Position numbers and translations under genes: made by a program. Of a DNA stretch of 64,000 nucleotides, positions 12,481 to 24,500 are shown in pieces; positions within the stretch are counted from its first letter, which is position 1, and every line of letters begins with the position of its first letter. The notes under the pieces were generated by a model. It saw only the letters and a program-made list of their open reading frames with translations. It was not told the DNA's origin and ran no database searches. Source of the DNA: Piper betle (taxonomy: Eukaryota > Streptophyta > Magnoliopsida > Piperales > Piperaceae); NCBI GenBank assembly GCA_033002965.1, contig JAURVB010013132.1, positions 173,086 through 237,085 on the forward strand, written 5' to 3'.

Positions 12481-14670
12481 CCAAGTCTCGATCAACGCAA
12501 TTGCATCCCCTTCTTCCCTCTCACATCTCTCCGTCACATAGCTTGTTCCTCTTCAGACGTGCGTTGGTTGTTCACTCTTATCGTTGGGTCGTCTTTGCCG
12601 CCGCGCTCGCTGATGTTCTTGCCATTTTGTTGAGGTGGCTACCTTGCTCAGGCCTTGTACGTCGTTTGATCTTTGACGATGTTGGCCGCAGCAAAGCGGA
12701 AGGTTTGCGTGTCCCTGACTGCTCTTGTTTTCCCTGGCTGCCAACCCCTGAGGTCTTCATTTCAGGTAATAGCAAAAGTTGAACGACAATAAATAAGTTT
12801 TGAAAAATTAATTGTTTATGTTTGTATTTTATAATTGGTGTGCAATAGGTATTTATGTACGAGGTTTTAGAAATTTGGGGAATTGATGTATAAAGAGATT
12901 GGATATGTTTTTTAAAAAAATCTTTACGGGGAGGAAGATGATGTCAAAAAGAGGTCTTTTTCATACCATATAGCCGGCCTGAGTTTGCACACGCAATAGG
13001 CAGCAAAGATTGGTTGGCATGACAAGGATGTAAATGTCGAGGGGAAACACTATGGAGAGAAGGTAGTCAGAGGTATGTTTATTTCTAGTTATGTCTACTG
13101 TCATTGGTGATGCTAAATCATATCATTATAGTTTAATAAGATTGGAGATATTTGTAGGTGACAGCCAGAAAGAGAAGTTATAAAGGAAGATGAGAGTTTG
13201 TGACGGGTCAAAGTACAAGATAAAGTTGATTAGAAAGAAGAAAAAGAATGTCTCATGAGATGTTATTTGATCTTTTGAGTGAAATATTTAACTATTTCAT
13301 TAACATTATTGAAGTTTCAATGTCATTGATGAACTATATCATCATCGATGGATTTCATATTTTCATTTTCTTGTCATTGATGAAATGTCTACTTTGTATG
13401 CAAGGCCATTTAGTACATGACATGCAGTGTTCAAAAGAGCATATACTGTTGCAAGTATTCATTTTTTGATGTTATTAATTCTTTGTTCTTATTGTCGTAA
13501 CTTTATATTATTCTTGTTTTGTTTCATGTCATTGATGAGGTTTTCATGTCAATTATGTCACGTTGAAAGTGTATGACAATACTATTGATGTCATTTAACC
13601 ATAAAAGATGTCATCGAAGAATCAAGTCTAGAGAGTCCATAGAGGAAGGACATATGTTCTTAGAGCACCTTGCATCACAAAACACCTTAGCAATTTATGT
13701 ACACCGGTCGAAGGCTATGAATACCACTTTAGCATACATCAAGAAGTTCATTAGACTACATATTGCAAGCGACTTAATCTGCTGATATATGTTACCCATC
13801 AAATGCTCGTCCAATTGTCATTATCTGTCTAATACGCATGAGTTGAGACGACAAAAGATGACAATGGAAAAGCAAGAGAACAGAACCCAATATTAGAATG
13901 TGTGGCTATAAATATTTATGCAGCTACTGTGGACATTATATTCCGTGTTTTTGTAACAATGATGACATCATGTTCAAATTTTTTAATTCACTAATGTGAT
14001 TTTTGTCCAATAATTTCTACATATGCATGACATTATCATATTCATTATCATGTCTCGATAGTGTAGACGACATGTCTGGCATGAACTCGACATCATTGAT
14101 GAAACAACATTATATTTACAAAATGTAACTAATGATATTATCTTATTAATTACAAAATTTTACTAAGCATACATGGCATTATTATGTTCAAATTTTTTGG
14201 TTCACCCTTAACATCCAAAAACTTCTGATCTCCTCAACACTATCAACACGTAGCACATGGCATAGTACTATACAAATTAATAAGTTATTATCATTAATAA
14301 CATTACGTTTAATTGAGGTGACCCTACCAATGACATTGAGTCTACGTGCAAGTCACCTGGATATATGTGTGCAATCTTGATACTATGGGCCGAGAGGATT
14401 CCAAAGAATGCATCATGATTATCATAGGCTGGAAGAATTCTCATTGTCAGCACTTCATCCTTAGCAATCCAAGTTGCTTCTTTGTCTACCTTGTCTGGGA
14501 CAAAATCCTCATCTCTCCATTTCCTATCCAAGTTCTCTATGCCTACTTTTTCATCGGATTTTTCATCAACAACTTCATCGAAAAATTGAGGTGGATGTAT
14601 GTCTTCACAGTCAAGATTTCTATACATGTCATCATTGACTGTCTTAATTAGATCAACATATTTATCATTT
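12481..14670. other. Repeat-like region with exon-like fragments, identity unclear
   Basis: 12501-12775 is GC-richer than its surroundings, open in several frames and ends in a donor-like TTTCAG|GTAATAG, so it could be a first exon or leader. From 13260 to 14130 the motif GTCATTGATGA or close variants recurs on the plus strand. A minus-strand open frame at 14277-14627 is acidic (DEVVDEKSDEKVGIENLDRK..), which recalls the variable N-termini of Mutator-like transposases, but no catalytic motif supports this. Probably a decayed transposon; family unassigned. Confidence 0.25.
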
Positions 14671-16284
14671 TATAACACCTCAAATCCGATTCACGCTTGT
14701 GAACCGAACTGGCATGTTACAGGCCCCGGTTAGGTCGGCTAACTCGAACCTAACTCGTGCGGATCTAATCTCGACGTCTTAAGATGTAGATACGACTTGT
14801 CATGCATGGATAAATGCATAAAACCCTAACATGATACTACATGGATGACATGCAACCTAAATTTCACATCATTACAATTACGATAAAAATTCTGAAATAA
14901 AACAGACAGGGTCTCCCCTAAAAGTGCAATTATGGGCCCACCCTGTCAAAATAATATATATATATATATATATACACATGCATCCATGATTTCATTCACA
15001 CAAAATCTAACATATTATGAATTCATTCTGAAGCTGGGGTTTCAACCCACCACGCTTCCGCTGCGCATCTCTGATCATGTTCACATTCTATCATGTCTCA
15101 TGCATTTGAACATGTCATTCACAATATAATAACATAACAACACAATATTAAACATTCAGAAATCTAACATGTGTGTGTGTACAAGACCTCATTGCTCCTC
15201 CGTCCAAGCTGGCTCCTCCAACTCGTGATTATTACCTACATATAGTATAAAAACACGTCAGTAACAAGTGTTACTGGTCCGGAAAATAAAATAACTATAA
15301 CAAGCTGGCTATGAGAGCAAACTCTCATATGAAAGAAAACATCATATACTCCACGTGAACACTCTGAAGGGCACTACTGAGGAGCCACTGGGCTGCAGAC
15401 CCGGTAGCATCCCGAACTTACTGATCTGCTGCTGGTACTGTGCCGCTCTCGGCACTTCTTTTTCAGTACTTCTCATGAAACTTTATCCTAAGCCCTCTCC
15501 TTACCTCCATATTTCTCCTGGCCTTGAGCACGAAGGCCGAGTACTCTCAGGCAGTCGCCTTTAGTACCCTTTGAACCACAAGTCCGGACATGCGCTGTAC
15601 TAAACAGTACCCGTAAACCTCCACGTTCTCCGGGTGTGAGGAACTCAAACGCGGAGTTGTCAGGATCCCTCGGGAATGGAACAGTCCGCTGGCACTAATC
15701 CAGAGCCCGCTTTGACTGTCACGGCATCCTCTACATGGTACGTGCAGTCGATTTCTCCATCTCTCGTCTCACTGAAAACGCGAAAACTATCTATATATAT
15801 ATATATATAGGCTGGGTAGGGATTTATATAATAGGCCCGAAGGCAACTTTTGGTGGATCTTGTTTTCGAAATCAACCTCGAGGGATCTCATCCTCGAGGG
15901 GTTATTAATCCGGAAAATGTTCGGTTAAATGGCCCGAGTTAAGTGGATCCGATAAAACGCCACTTAACCCGTCCTGCAGATAATAAATCAAACATACAAT
16001 AGACAAAGATCATAAAAATCAGGAGAAGTCCTAACGGACCTGGTAGAAGCTCCAAGCGTGTCATCGCAGCCTAGGCGGCGAGCTCCTACTCCATACCTAC
16101 ACATCAAAACTAAATACTAACGCCCGCTAACTAAATGATGCATCAAACTCAATAACATCACAATCACAATGCAAGCATCCATCAACATAACAATCATAAA
16201 ATCATAAAAATAATTAATCCTAGCTCATCCTATTCATACCAATTTTATTACGTGTCTCTAACTTATGTCTGTGGTCACTTATCA
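14671..16284 (-). repeat. Older chromovirus LTR, 3' part, inverted and truncated
   Basis: Read on the minus strand, this matches the last part of the LTRs at 16279-18975 and 24595-27450 with clear divergence. Shared landmarks are the terminal GGTGTTATA (TGTTACA in the young copy), the CTCGAGG / GGATTAATAACCCC segment, the CACTTAACTCGGGCC segment and AGCTCGCCGCCTAGG. It breaks at TTATCA (16279-16284), where the young element's 5' LTR begins. The missing head of this old LTR is found at 27451-27936. An (AT)n tract lies at about 14952-14974 and a (TA)n tract, in the LTR's TATA position, at about 15790-15808. Confidence 0.8.
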
Positions 16285-18975
16285 AGTATATGGAGGTATG
16301 CAGTATTGATTGTTATTTTTATTTGATCGTAGAATATTTTTTAGGCCGAATAACGAATTAGGACGCGTTTGACGATATTCGGGTGGGTTATTAGTTATAG
16401 AGCATGTCATTTGGATGTTATTGTGTTTGTTTTATTTTATGGAATTTTTCCATATTTTTCTAGATTTTTTTTAGAATTTATTACGAACTAGTTATTATTT
16501 TGACTCGAGTAGGAATCGAGTCAATACTTATTTACGAAACTGCCATCGCACACACTTCTTCTTCCTCCCGACCCTTCTTTTCCAAACCCAAACCCTCGCC
16601 GCCGCCCCTTGTGGTCGCCGCCGCCGCCGCTGCCGACGCCGTGCTGCCGCCGATCGACGCCGCCCCGCCCCGCCGTGAAGTCGCCGTGCCGCCACGACCC
16701 ACCCCGGCCACCGTCTCGCCGCCACGACGCCGGAATCGCCCCACGAAGCCGCCTCGGCCGTCGCCACTCCGGGCCGGATTCCGCCGCCGTCCGGCCGCCG
16801 CTCCGCCGCCGCTGTGACCACCGACGACCACCCCCTCGCCGTCGCCGACGTTTCCCCCATCCTCCCGACCGCCGTCGAGGCCGGCCGGAGCCCCGATCGG
16901 AGAACGCCGCCGCCGCCGCCCGTTTTCAACGCCGCCGCCGACGGCCATCGCCGCCTCGGTTGCTCTGTTTGACACCGCCATCGGACCAAGCTCGTCGAGC
17001 TGGTGCCGATAGACCCCTTGATTGCCCCGTCCCGAATCGTCGCCGGAAAACCGTCGGAATCCGCCGGAAAACCGCCGACACTCGCCGGAAAACCGCCGGA
17101 ACCGCCGGAAAATTGGATTCGAGGGAAGTTCGCCGGATCATCCGCCGAACGCACCCGGTCCAATCTGATCGGACTTCGGACGCCGCTAGGTGCCGAATTC
17201 GAGTTTCGAGCCGCGAAACGGAAACCCTAGCCGTCGCCGATTTTCGACGACGCGAGGTATAATTTATTTTAACTTAATTAATTGAAAGTATTGATTATTA
17301 GAATTTGCATGCTATGATTGATGAATTGTGCATTGTAATTACTTATATAAATGTGGATTTGATTTAGAATAAAATATGAAATTTGTTGGAATTGTGTGGT
17401 GTTAAAAATAGAAGTTATGAAACTAATTAGGGTTATTAAGTAATAATCATGATCTAATGCAAACTAACCTAAGTAGACTTGCTAGAATTGATATAGGTTG
17501 ATGTGTGTTGATTGATGCGTGATTGTGTTGATTGTGTGTGCATGCTATAGGATGTGTGATTCATCATGCGGGCGTTAGTTTTTAGCTTGATTGTGTAGGT
17601 ACGGTGTAGGAGCTCGCCGCCTAGGCGCGTGGACCCGTTTGGAGCTTCTACCAGGTCCGTTTAGGACTCGTTCTCTGTTTTACGCTACTCTATTGTATAT
17701 TTGATTTATCATGTGCAGGACGAGTTAAGTGGCGTTTTATCGGATCCCACTTAACTCGGGCCATTTAGCCAACAGTTCTTTTTCGGATTAATAACCCTCG
17801 AGGATGAGATCCCTCGAGTTTGTTTTCGAACTTCAGATCCAGCTCACGATGCCTTCGGGCCTATTGTATAAATCCCAACCCAGGCCTATATATATATAGT
17901 TTTCGTGTTTTCGGTGAGAGATGGAATGAGGGTTACTTGCGGCCACGTCTTCAGATAGGGCGTGTGCCCGGAAGAGCGGGCTCTGGAGCTGGGGAGAACC
18001 CACTTCGTTCCCGAAGGATCCGGACAACTCCACCTTTGAGTTCCTCAAACCCGGAGAAGTGTGGAGGTTTACGGGTACTGCAATGCAGCGCATGTCTAGA
18101 CTTGTGGTTTCAAAGGGTACTGAAGGCGACTGCCTGAGAGTGCTCGGCCTTTGTGCTCAAGGCCAGGAGTAATATGGAAGGTGCAGAGGGCGGTAAGGAA
18201 TGAAATTTGATGCGAGAAGCGATAGAGAAATGGCCAAGGTATGAGAATGAGAAAGATAGGGGGACGCTGTCGACCCGAGGGCGACGGCCCGACGGCGACG
18301 GCTCCCGTATGTGCCCTGATGAGAGTTCTTGAGGAAGTATATGGTTTTGATTCAACAGGAGAGTTTGCTCTCCTGTGCCAGATTGATATTAGTTATTTTC
18401 CGGGCCGGTAACACTCGTTACTGACGGTTTTTCTATATATATGTAGGTGAGGAATGCGAGCGATGAAAGCTGTCGGGACTGCGGAGGAGCAGCACGGAAC
18501 CGCGCACACATGTACCTGCCGCGTGTAATGTATAATGATGGTTGTTTAATGCTGTGTGGATGATTATTACAATGTTTTTGTCTTGATGAATTACTTGTTA
18601 TGAAACGAACTGATAAATATGAATGAGTAGGGAGCCTTGGAGTTCAGACTCGGCTCGGGTAAAAATGAATGAGATAATGATTTAATGTCATGGTAGATTA
18701 TTATGTGTTATCGTATTTTCATAAAATATTATATATTTTCTTTTGGTTTCTCATTTATTATTTTGTCTTGTTTTTGCTTGTACATCACAGCATGCATGTA
18801 GGACCGCGTTAGAACCCAATCGTTCTCATTTATGCATTTCATATTTGCATCTTCATCTTGAGACGCCGAGAGTAGATCCTGGTCGGCTTAACCGAATCTA
18901 GTAGATTAACGAACGGTTCGGTCGCCGGTGACATTTCCGGGTCGGTTCACGGGTGAGCCGAAACGGGGTGTTACA
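16279..18975 (+). repeat. 5' LTR of the chromovirus, lacking its first 172 bases
   Basis: Matches 24767-27450 of the 3' LTR almost throughout and ends in TGTTACA. It starts abruptly at TTATCA, shared with the inverted LTR to its left. A very GC- and CpG-rich block (about 16600-17250) shows more small insertions and deletions against the 3' LTR than the rest. The promoter region is at about 17865-17900. Confidence 0.9.
17866..17899 (+). promoter_or_regulatory. LTR promoter, TATA candidates (5' LTR)
   Basis: GTATAAAT (about 17866-17873) and a (TA)6 tract at 17887-17898 lie in the expected U3 position. The same pair is present at about 26342-26374 in the 3' LTR. Which of the two is used cannot be told from sequence. 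Confidence 0.5.
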
Positions 18976-19096
18976 GTTGTGGTATCAGAGCCAACTCTTG
19001 GCATATGTTCTCTGATACCAGTTGTGGTATCAGAGCCAACTCTTGGCATATGTTCTCTGATACCAGCAGTGGTATCAGAGCTAACCCTTGGTTGAT
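18976..19096 (+). promoter_or_regulatory. Primer-binding site, duplicated: three sites for initiator-Met tRNA
   Basis: TGGTATCAGAGCC at 18980-18992, four bases after the LTR, is the classic primer site complementary to the 3' end of initiator methionine tRNA. The 45-base unit 18976-19020 is repeated exactly at 19021-19065, and a third, slightly changed site (TGGTATCAGAGCT) starts at 19070. Each full unit also holds a perfect 11-base inverted repeat, TGGTATCAGAG...CTCTGATACCA (18980-18990 with 19010-19020), so the leader can fold into hairpins that hide or show the primer site. Confidence 0.85.
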
Positions 19097-19251
19097 TAAG
19101 ATGGTAGATGCATTACAGGTTACATGTGTGCCGAAGCTGCTCCGAGCTGTACCGACAGGTATTTTTCTGTCTTTATGTTTTTGTTCACAGATTTTCTTAC
19201 CTAACAGTGGTGTGACAGGGTGAGTAGATTAGAGTAGGGTACACAAACAGG

Positions 19252-19869
19252 ATGGTGACACAGACCCGTCGGACGCAGATCAGGACCCCATCGCCTCCAG
19301 TAGTCAGACAGGATAGTCCCGACCATGGTCACAGTGACACAGCTTCCAGTCGACCTAGGACCACTATGCCACCAGCAGAGACGAGTGTACCGGTATCAGC
19401 TAGTCGTCGCACGGAGAGCCATCGCCGAGACAGTCGACGCGACAGTCACCGCAGTGGGAGTAGTCGACAGGAAAGGGATGCTGCAATAGCTAGGCTAGTT
19501 GAGGTTCAGATGCAAATGCAGCAGAATCAGGAGGAATTTAGGAGAGAGCTCAGACAGATAGCTCTATCAGTGGCTAGAGCAGAGAAGAGACCAGCCGTGG
19601 ATGAAGAGGCGCAAGGAGAGCCAGTAGCGCCCATGGGCCCTCCGCCGCCGCCTCCTCCTCCACCGCTGCAACAGGGAGCTACCCCCGCAACAGCTCCTCT
19701 GGTTGCCCCACTTCAGGCAAGGATGAGACAGGACGCCGGTGGACCTGCGATAGCAGGTAGCGGGCAAACCGTAGGGGGAGTGGAGCAGTTGGAGGTGACA
19801 GTGTACCAGTTGGTACGGGATCACAGATTCCTCGTTATGAGCAAGCAGAGGGATCAAATAGATCTGTAG
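19252..19869 (+). CDS. Chromovirus gag, N-terminal segment
   Basis: 205 codons from the first good ATG after the leader. The product is rich in Arg, Ser, Gln and Pro, with a Ser/Arg stretch and a run of nine prolines near residue 135, as in gag N-termini of Tekay-type elements. The frame fails at about 19790-19805: family-like reading continues in the frame one base back, where the capsid-like domain begins, so one base has been lost. No membrane or catalytic motif is seen. Confidence 0.7.
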   Translation: MVTQTRRTQIRTPSPPVVRQDSPDHGHSDTASSRPRTTMPPAETSVPVSASRRTESHRRDSRRDSHRSGSSRQERDAAIARLVEVQMQMQQNQEEFRRELRQIALSVARAEKRPAVDEEAQGEPVAPMGPPPPPPPPPLQQGATPATAPLVAPLQARMRQDAGGPAIAGSGQTVGGVEQLEVTVYQLVRDHRFLVMSKQRDQIDL

Positions 19870-20654
19870 ACGTGAGGAGTTTGGAACTGTGGCAATATGA
19901 GAGATTCGTGAAGAATGGCGGACGACCTTTCTTTGGGAAGTTGGATGCTGAGGAGGCATTCCTATGGATATCGTCGGCCATAGGAGTGTTTGATAGTATG
20001 GCATGCCCCGTAGAACACAGAGTGCGCGTCGTCACAGGAGCATTCCAAGACGAAGCGAGGATATGGTGGAGTTCGGTGCAGAATTCTGTATTTGCTCATC
20101 GCCAGCCTCAGGACATCACTTGGGAGGAATTCAGAGTGGAATTCGATGGAAAGTATTTTCCACCAGATGTTAGGAGAAGGAAGGAACGAGAGTTCCAGAT
20201 GTTGAGGCAAGGGCCTATGACCGTAGTACAGTATGAGACGAGGTTTAGAGCGTTGGAGAGATTTGCACCAGATTTGGTTCCAACCGAAGGAAGAAGAATA
20301 GAGCGCTTCTATGAAGGCCTCCATTATGAGATTCGGATGGCATACTTGGATAGGAAGTTTACTACCTTCGGTGATGTAGTGAGAGCTGCAGGTGAAGCAG
20401 AGCGGGTGATAGCTACACGACCACGTACGAGATGTCGAGCAGAGGCAGCAACATCCGAGGCCATATCAGCCAGAGCAGGGGGCACAACAGAGACGACGTG
20501 TAGATGCACCAGTAGCCATGAGAGCCATGGATGGCCAGGTACAGGGCAGCAGAGCCCCAGTCTGTCAGAGTTGCCAACGCCATCATTGGGGAGAGTGCAG
20601 AGCAAGCAGAAATGTATGCTACAACTGCGGTCAGCCAGGGCACCGAGCCGCTGA
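19803..20654 (+). CDS. Chromovirus gag, capsid-like domain (Retrotrans_gag)
   Basis: Continues gag in a shifted frame; the first ATG in this frame is at 19872. It contains the retrotransposon gag domain: ..EAFLWISSAIGVFD.., ..ARIWWSSVQ.., ITWEEFRVEFDGKYFP.., ..EREFQMLRQGPMTVVQYETR.., ..RFAPDLVPTEGRRIERFYEG. This domain builds the virus-like particle in the cytoplasm. A second break at about 20430 (one base gained, or two lost) moves reading to the frame carrying the zinc knuckles. Confidence 0.8.
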   Translation, partial: VPVGTGSQIPRYEQAEGSNRSVDVRSLELWQYERFVKNGGRPFFGKLDAEEAFLWISSAIGVFDSMACPVEHRVRVVTGAFQDEARIWWSSVQNSVFAHRQPQDITWEEFRVEFDGKYFPPDVRRRKEREFQMLRQGPMTVVQYETRFRALERFAPDLVPTEGRRIERFYEGLHYEIRMAYLDRKFTTFGDVVRAAGEAERVIATRPRTRCRAEAATSEAISARAGGTTETTCRCTSSHESHGWPGTGQQSPSLSELPTPSLGRVQSKQKCMLQLRSARAPSR

Positions 20655-21519
20655 GTGTAGAGTAGGCACTAGGGTTTGTTACAACTGCGGTCAGCCAGGA
20701 CACAGGGCCGCAGAGTGCAGAGGAGGCACTAAGGCCTGTTACAGTTGCGGTCAGCTGGGACATAGGGCTGCAACGTGTCCGACTGGCCAGACCCAGCAGT
20801 TGACACTCCCAGCACCTCAGCAGAGACTTGCACTTCCAGCTCCCCAACAGCAGTCACAGCAGAGAGGCCAACAGGGCCGTGGACAAGGCCAGAGAGGTGG
20901 AGACCAACAACCACTGGGGCAGCAGCAAAGGGGACAAGATCAGAGAGGGTACATGGCTGCAGGACAGACTAGGAAGCAGAAGGGTAGGCCGCAGCCACGG
21001 CCACAGCCACAATTAGCTCAGAATCAGGCCGCACCATCTGCCCTAGAGCAGCAGCAACCAGCAAGGATGTACGCAGCCACCGTAGCAGAGGCCCTTGAGG
21101 ATACGACGGTCGTGACAGGTACGCTTTCCGTAGGCCTTGTACCTGCACGTGTCTTGTTTGATTCTGGATGTACGCACTCCTTCATTTCGTACATGCACAC
21201 TAATAGGATAGGGTATAAGATAGAGGAGTTAGGACATTCACTGTTAGTGTCCACCCCCGCCGGTAGTGTAATAGCTACGGGCGAGTGTGTGCGTGATGTC
21301 CCTGTTGAGATTCAACAGCGACAGCTTGTAGCCGATTTGATATTATTCAAGCTACAAGAATTTGATGTGATATTTGGGATGAATTGGATGTCCAAGCAAG
21401 GAGCAGTGATAGATTGTCAAAGGAAGACTGTGACTTTCCGCCATGGAAGGCGCCGTTTTTCTTCCAAGGTCAGGGCCGAGATAGGGAGCAAGGATGGATA
21501 TCCTATCAGAGTGCAGTGA
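20518..21519 (+). CDS. Chromovirus gag zinc knuckles and aspartic protease
   Basis: The segment opens with a CX2C-type Cys/His cluster ([12 protein letters not shown]) and then three tandem CCHC knuckles: [14 protein letters not shown] twice and [14 protein letters not shown], starting at 20617, 20677 and 20737. These bind element RNA. A Gln/Arg/Gly-rich linker follows, then the protease with its [10 protein letters not shown] active-site motif near 21160 and the retropepsin-like ..[14 protein letters not shown].. segment near 21380. The frame ends at 21519; the family reading goes on in the pol frame, so one base has been lost at about 21480-21515. The ATG used here lies inside gag and is not a natural start. 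Confidence 0.85.
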   Translation: MRAMDGQVQGSRAPVCQSCQRHHWGECRASRNVCYNCGQPGHRAAECRVGTRVCYNCGQPGHRAAECRGGTKACYSCGQLGHRAATCPTGQTQQLTLPAPQQRLALPAPQQQSQQRGQQGRGQGQRGGDQQPLGQQQRGQDQRGYMAAGQTRKQKGRPQPRPQPQLAQNQAAPSALEQQQPARMYAATVAEALEDTTVVTGTLSVGLVPARVLFDSGCTHSFISYMHTNRIGYKIEELGHSLLVSTPAGSVIATGECVRDVPVEIQQRQLVADLILFKLQEFDVIFGMNWMSKQGAVIDCQRKTVTFRHGRRRFSSKVRAEIGSKDGYPIRVQ

Positions 21520-24500
21520 GACAACTGGACAGAGGCAGTGAACTGATAATGGCAGCGTTAGTTTTGACTGAGCAGAGTGGACCAGGGGAACAGCCGAGTA
21601 TAGAGGAGATTCCAGTGGTCTGCAAATTTACAGATGTATTTCCTGAGGAGATTACTGGATTGCCGCCAGACAGAGAGGTGGATCTTGCCATCGAGTTGAT
21701 GCCTGGCACAGCCCCAATTTCGAGAGCTCCGTATAGGATGGCACCTCTAGAGCTCAAGGAACTGAAGGAACAGCTACAGACACTGTTGGACCAAGGATTC
21801 ATCAGACCGAGCGTTTCCCCTTGGGGCGCACCGGTGTTATTTGTGAGGAAGAAGGATGGAAGCATGCGGTTATGCATAGATTACAGGATGCTAAACCATG
21901 CAACGGTTAAGAACAGATACCCTCTTCCTCGTATTGATGATTTATTTGACCAGTTGAGCTTAGCAGTTGTCTTTTCGAAGATTGATTTGAGATCAGGATA
22001 CTACCAACTGAGGATTAGAGCAGAAGACATCCCGAAGACTGCGTTCAGGACGAGATATGGACACTACGAGTTTCTGGTCATGCCGTTTGGATTGACCAAT
22101 GCTCCAGCAACATTTATGGACTTGATGAACAGAGTGTTCAATCAGTACTTGGACCAGTTTGTGATCGTCTTTGTGGATGACATACTGGTATATTCTTCAT
22201 CTAAGGAAGAACATGCGCAACACCTGAGGATTGTGTTGCAAACACTGAGAGAGCATAGGTTGTATGGGAAATTTTCGAAGTGCAGTTTCTGGTTGTCAGA
22301 GGTGAATTTTCTCGGCCACATCATCTCAGCATCAGGCATCTCAGTGGATCCAGCTAAGATAGAGGCAGTAGTGCAGTGGGAACAACCGAAGACACCTACG
22401 GAGGTTCGAAGTTTTCTGGGATTGGCTGGATACTACAGACGGTTCATTCAGGATTTCTCTTCCATAGCAGCCCCTCTGACGCGACTGACTAGGAAAGAGG
22501 AACGGTTCATATGGACAGACGAATGTGAGCGGAGTTTCAGGATGCTAAAGGAGAGGTTGACTTCGGCGCCTATCCTCGCATTGCCTGAGGGGCATGAGGA
22601 TTTTGTAGTGTATACTGATGCCTCAGGGATTGGCTTAGGTTGTGTTTTGATGCAGAGGGATAAGGTTATTGCTTATGCATCTCGTCAGCTCAAGGTGCAT
22701 GAGCGTAACTATCCTACTCATGACCTAGAGCTTGCTGCAGTCATATTCGCTCTCAGAATATGGAGGCACTATCTATATGGAACATCTTTCAGACTTCTAA
22801 CTGATCACCAGAGTCTGAAATATATCTTCACGCAGAAGGATCTGAATAGCAGACAGAGGAGATGGTTGGAGATGTTAGCTGATTACGAGGTCGACATAGC
22901 ATACCATGAGGGCAAGGCGAATGTGGTAGCCGATGCATTGAGCAGGAAGCCAGGATTCTTGTACACCGCAGGATTAGCAGCATTGTCAGTGACCGAGCAC
23001 ACTACGAGCCAGAGACAGTTAGTTGGGATGATGGCGCGACTTACGATTCAGCCAAGCGTGCTTGAGCAGATTCGGATTGCACAGGAGGTAGATCCGCAGT
23101 TGAAGCAATGGTTGGAACACGGAACACATCAGGAATTGGCCAGGGATACAGACGGATTAGTCAGATTGAGAGGCCGACTATTCGTGCCTAATGTCCCAGA
23201 GTATCCCGGACTTCGAAGTACTATTCTTCACGAAGCTCACACGTCGAGATGCTCAGTACACCCAGGTGGAGTGAAGATGTACCACGATGTCCGACGAACC
23301 TATTGGTGGCCAGGAATGAAGAGAGAAGTATACGATACAGTGGCTAGATGTTTGGTATGCCAGCAAGTGAAAGCCGAGCACGTACGTCCAGGTGGAATGC
23401 TACAACCTTTGGAAACCCCAGAGTGGAAGTGGGAGAGTATAGCTTACGACTTTGTAGTTGGTTTACCTAAGACCCGCCAACAGAAGGATGCGATATGGGT
23501 CATAGTGGATCGACTTACAAAGAGCGTACACTTCATACCGATCAGGATGGATTACCCACTGACCACATTGGCTACGCTATACAGAGATCAGATAGTCAGG
23601 TTACACGGCGTACCACGGGAGATCATATCAGACAGGGATCCGAGGTTCACATCGCGATTTTGGAAGGCTTTTCAGGCAGCTATGGGTACAGAATCGAGAT
23701 TCAGCACAGCTTTCCATCCTCAAACAGATGGACAGACGGAAAGAACCATACAGACCCTGGAAGACTTGCTTCGCGCATGTATCCTAGATTTCGGAGGGAG
23801 TTGGGAAGAACACCTACCTTTGGTGGAATTCTCCTACAACAACAGCTATCAGGCCACGATTGGAATGGCACCGTTCGAAGCACTGTACGGCAGACCATGC
23901 AGATCCCCAGTGTGTTGGGTGCAGGGCAGCGAACCAGTGGTAGTTGGGCCAGAAATGATCCAGCAGACACAGGAGGTGGTAATGAGGATTAGAAGAAGAA
24001 TGAGGTCAGCTCAAGATAGACAGAAGAGTTACGCAGACCAGCGCAGACGTGAGGTTCATTTCGCGTTAGGAGATCACGTTCTCCTGAAGGTCTCTCCGAC
24101 TAAGGGAAACACGAGATTCGGGACGCGAGGGAAACTCAGTCCGCGCTATATTGGACCCTTTGACGTGATTGAGCGCATTGGACCAGTGGCATATAGGCTA
24201 GCATTGCCTCCTCACCTATCAGCTGTGCATGATGTCTTCCACGTGTCAATGTTGAAGAAGTATCACCCTGACAACTCTCATGTTGTCAGCTTCAAAGAGG
24301 TAGAGCTGCAACCGGACCTGACGTACCCAGAGGAAGCAGTCCAAATCGTGGACCGAAGAGTGAAGATTCTCCGAAGAAAAGAAGTTCCCTTAGTACGAGT
24401 GCAATGGACCCGACGAGGAGTTGAAGAAGCTACGTGGGAACGAGAAGACGAGATGAGGAAGCGATACCCGGAGTTGTTCGAGCAACCAGCTTCACGACCA

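Noticed and set aside
12501..12782. Small plus-strand gene
   Set aside because: It is open in three frames because of base composition. No second exon or domain was found.
14277..14627. Mutator-like transposase fragment
   Set aside because: The acidic composition is suggestive but no DDE or zinc-finger motif is present. Left as unclear repeat-like sequence.
16528..17262. Several long overlapping open frames rich in Pro, Arg and Ala, repeated at 24904-25737
   Set aside because: They arise because the GC-rich LTR block has few stop codons on either strand. They have no start context, no domain, and indels between the two LTRs shift all frames.
19872..21519. Programmed frameshifting between gag and pol
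   Set aside because: There are three shifts of differing direction, two of them inside gag. No slippery heptamer with downstream structure was evident, and related chromoviruses use one long frame.
23495..23992. Second open frame inside the integrase region
   Set aside because: It is an out-of-frame shadow of the confident pol reading.
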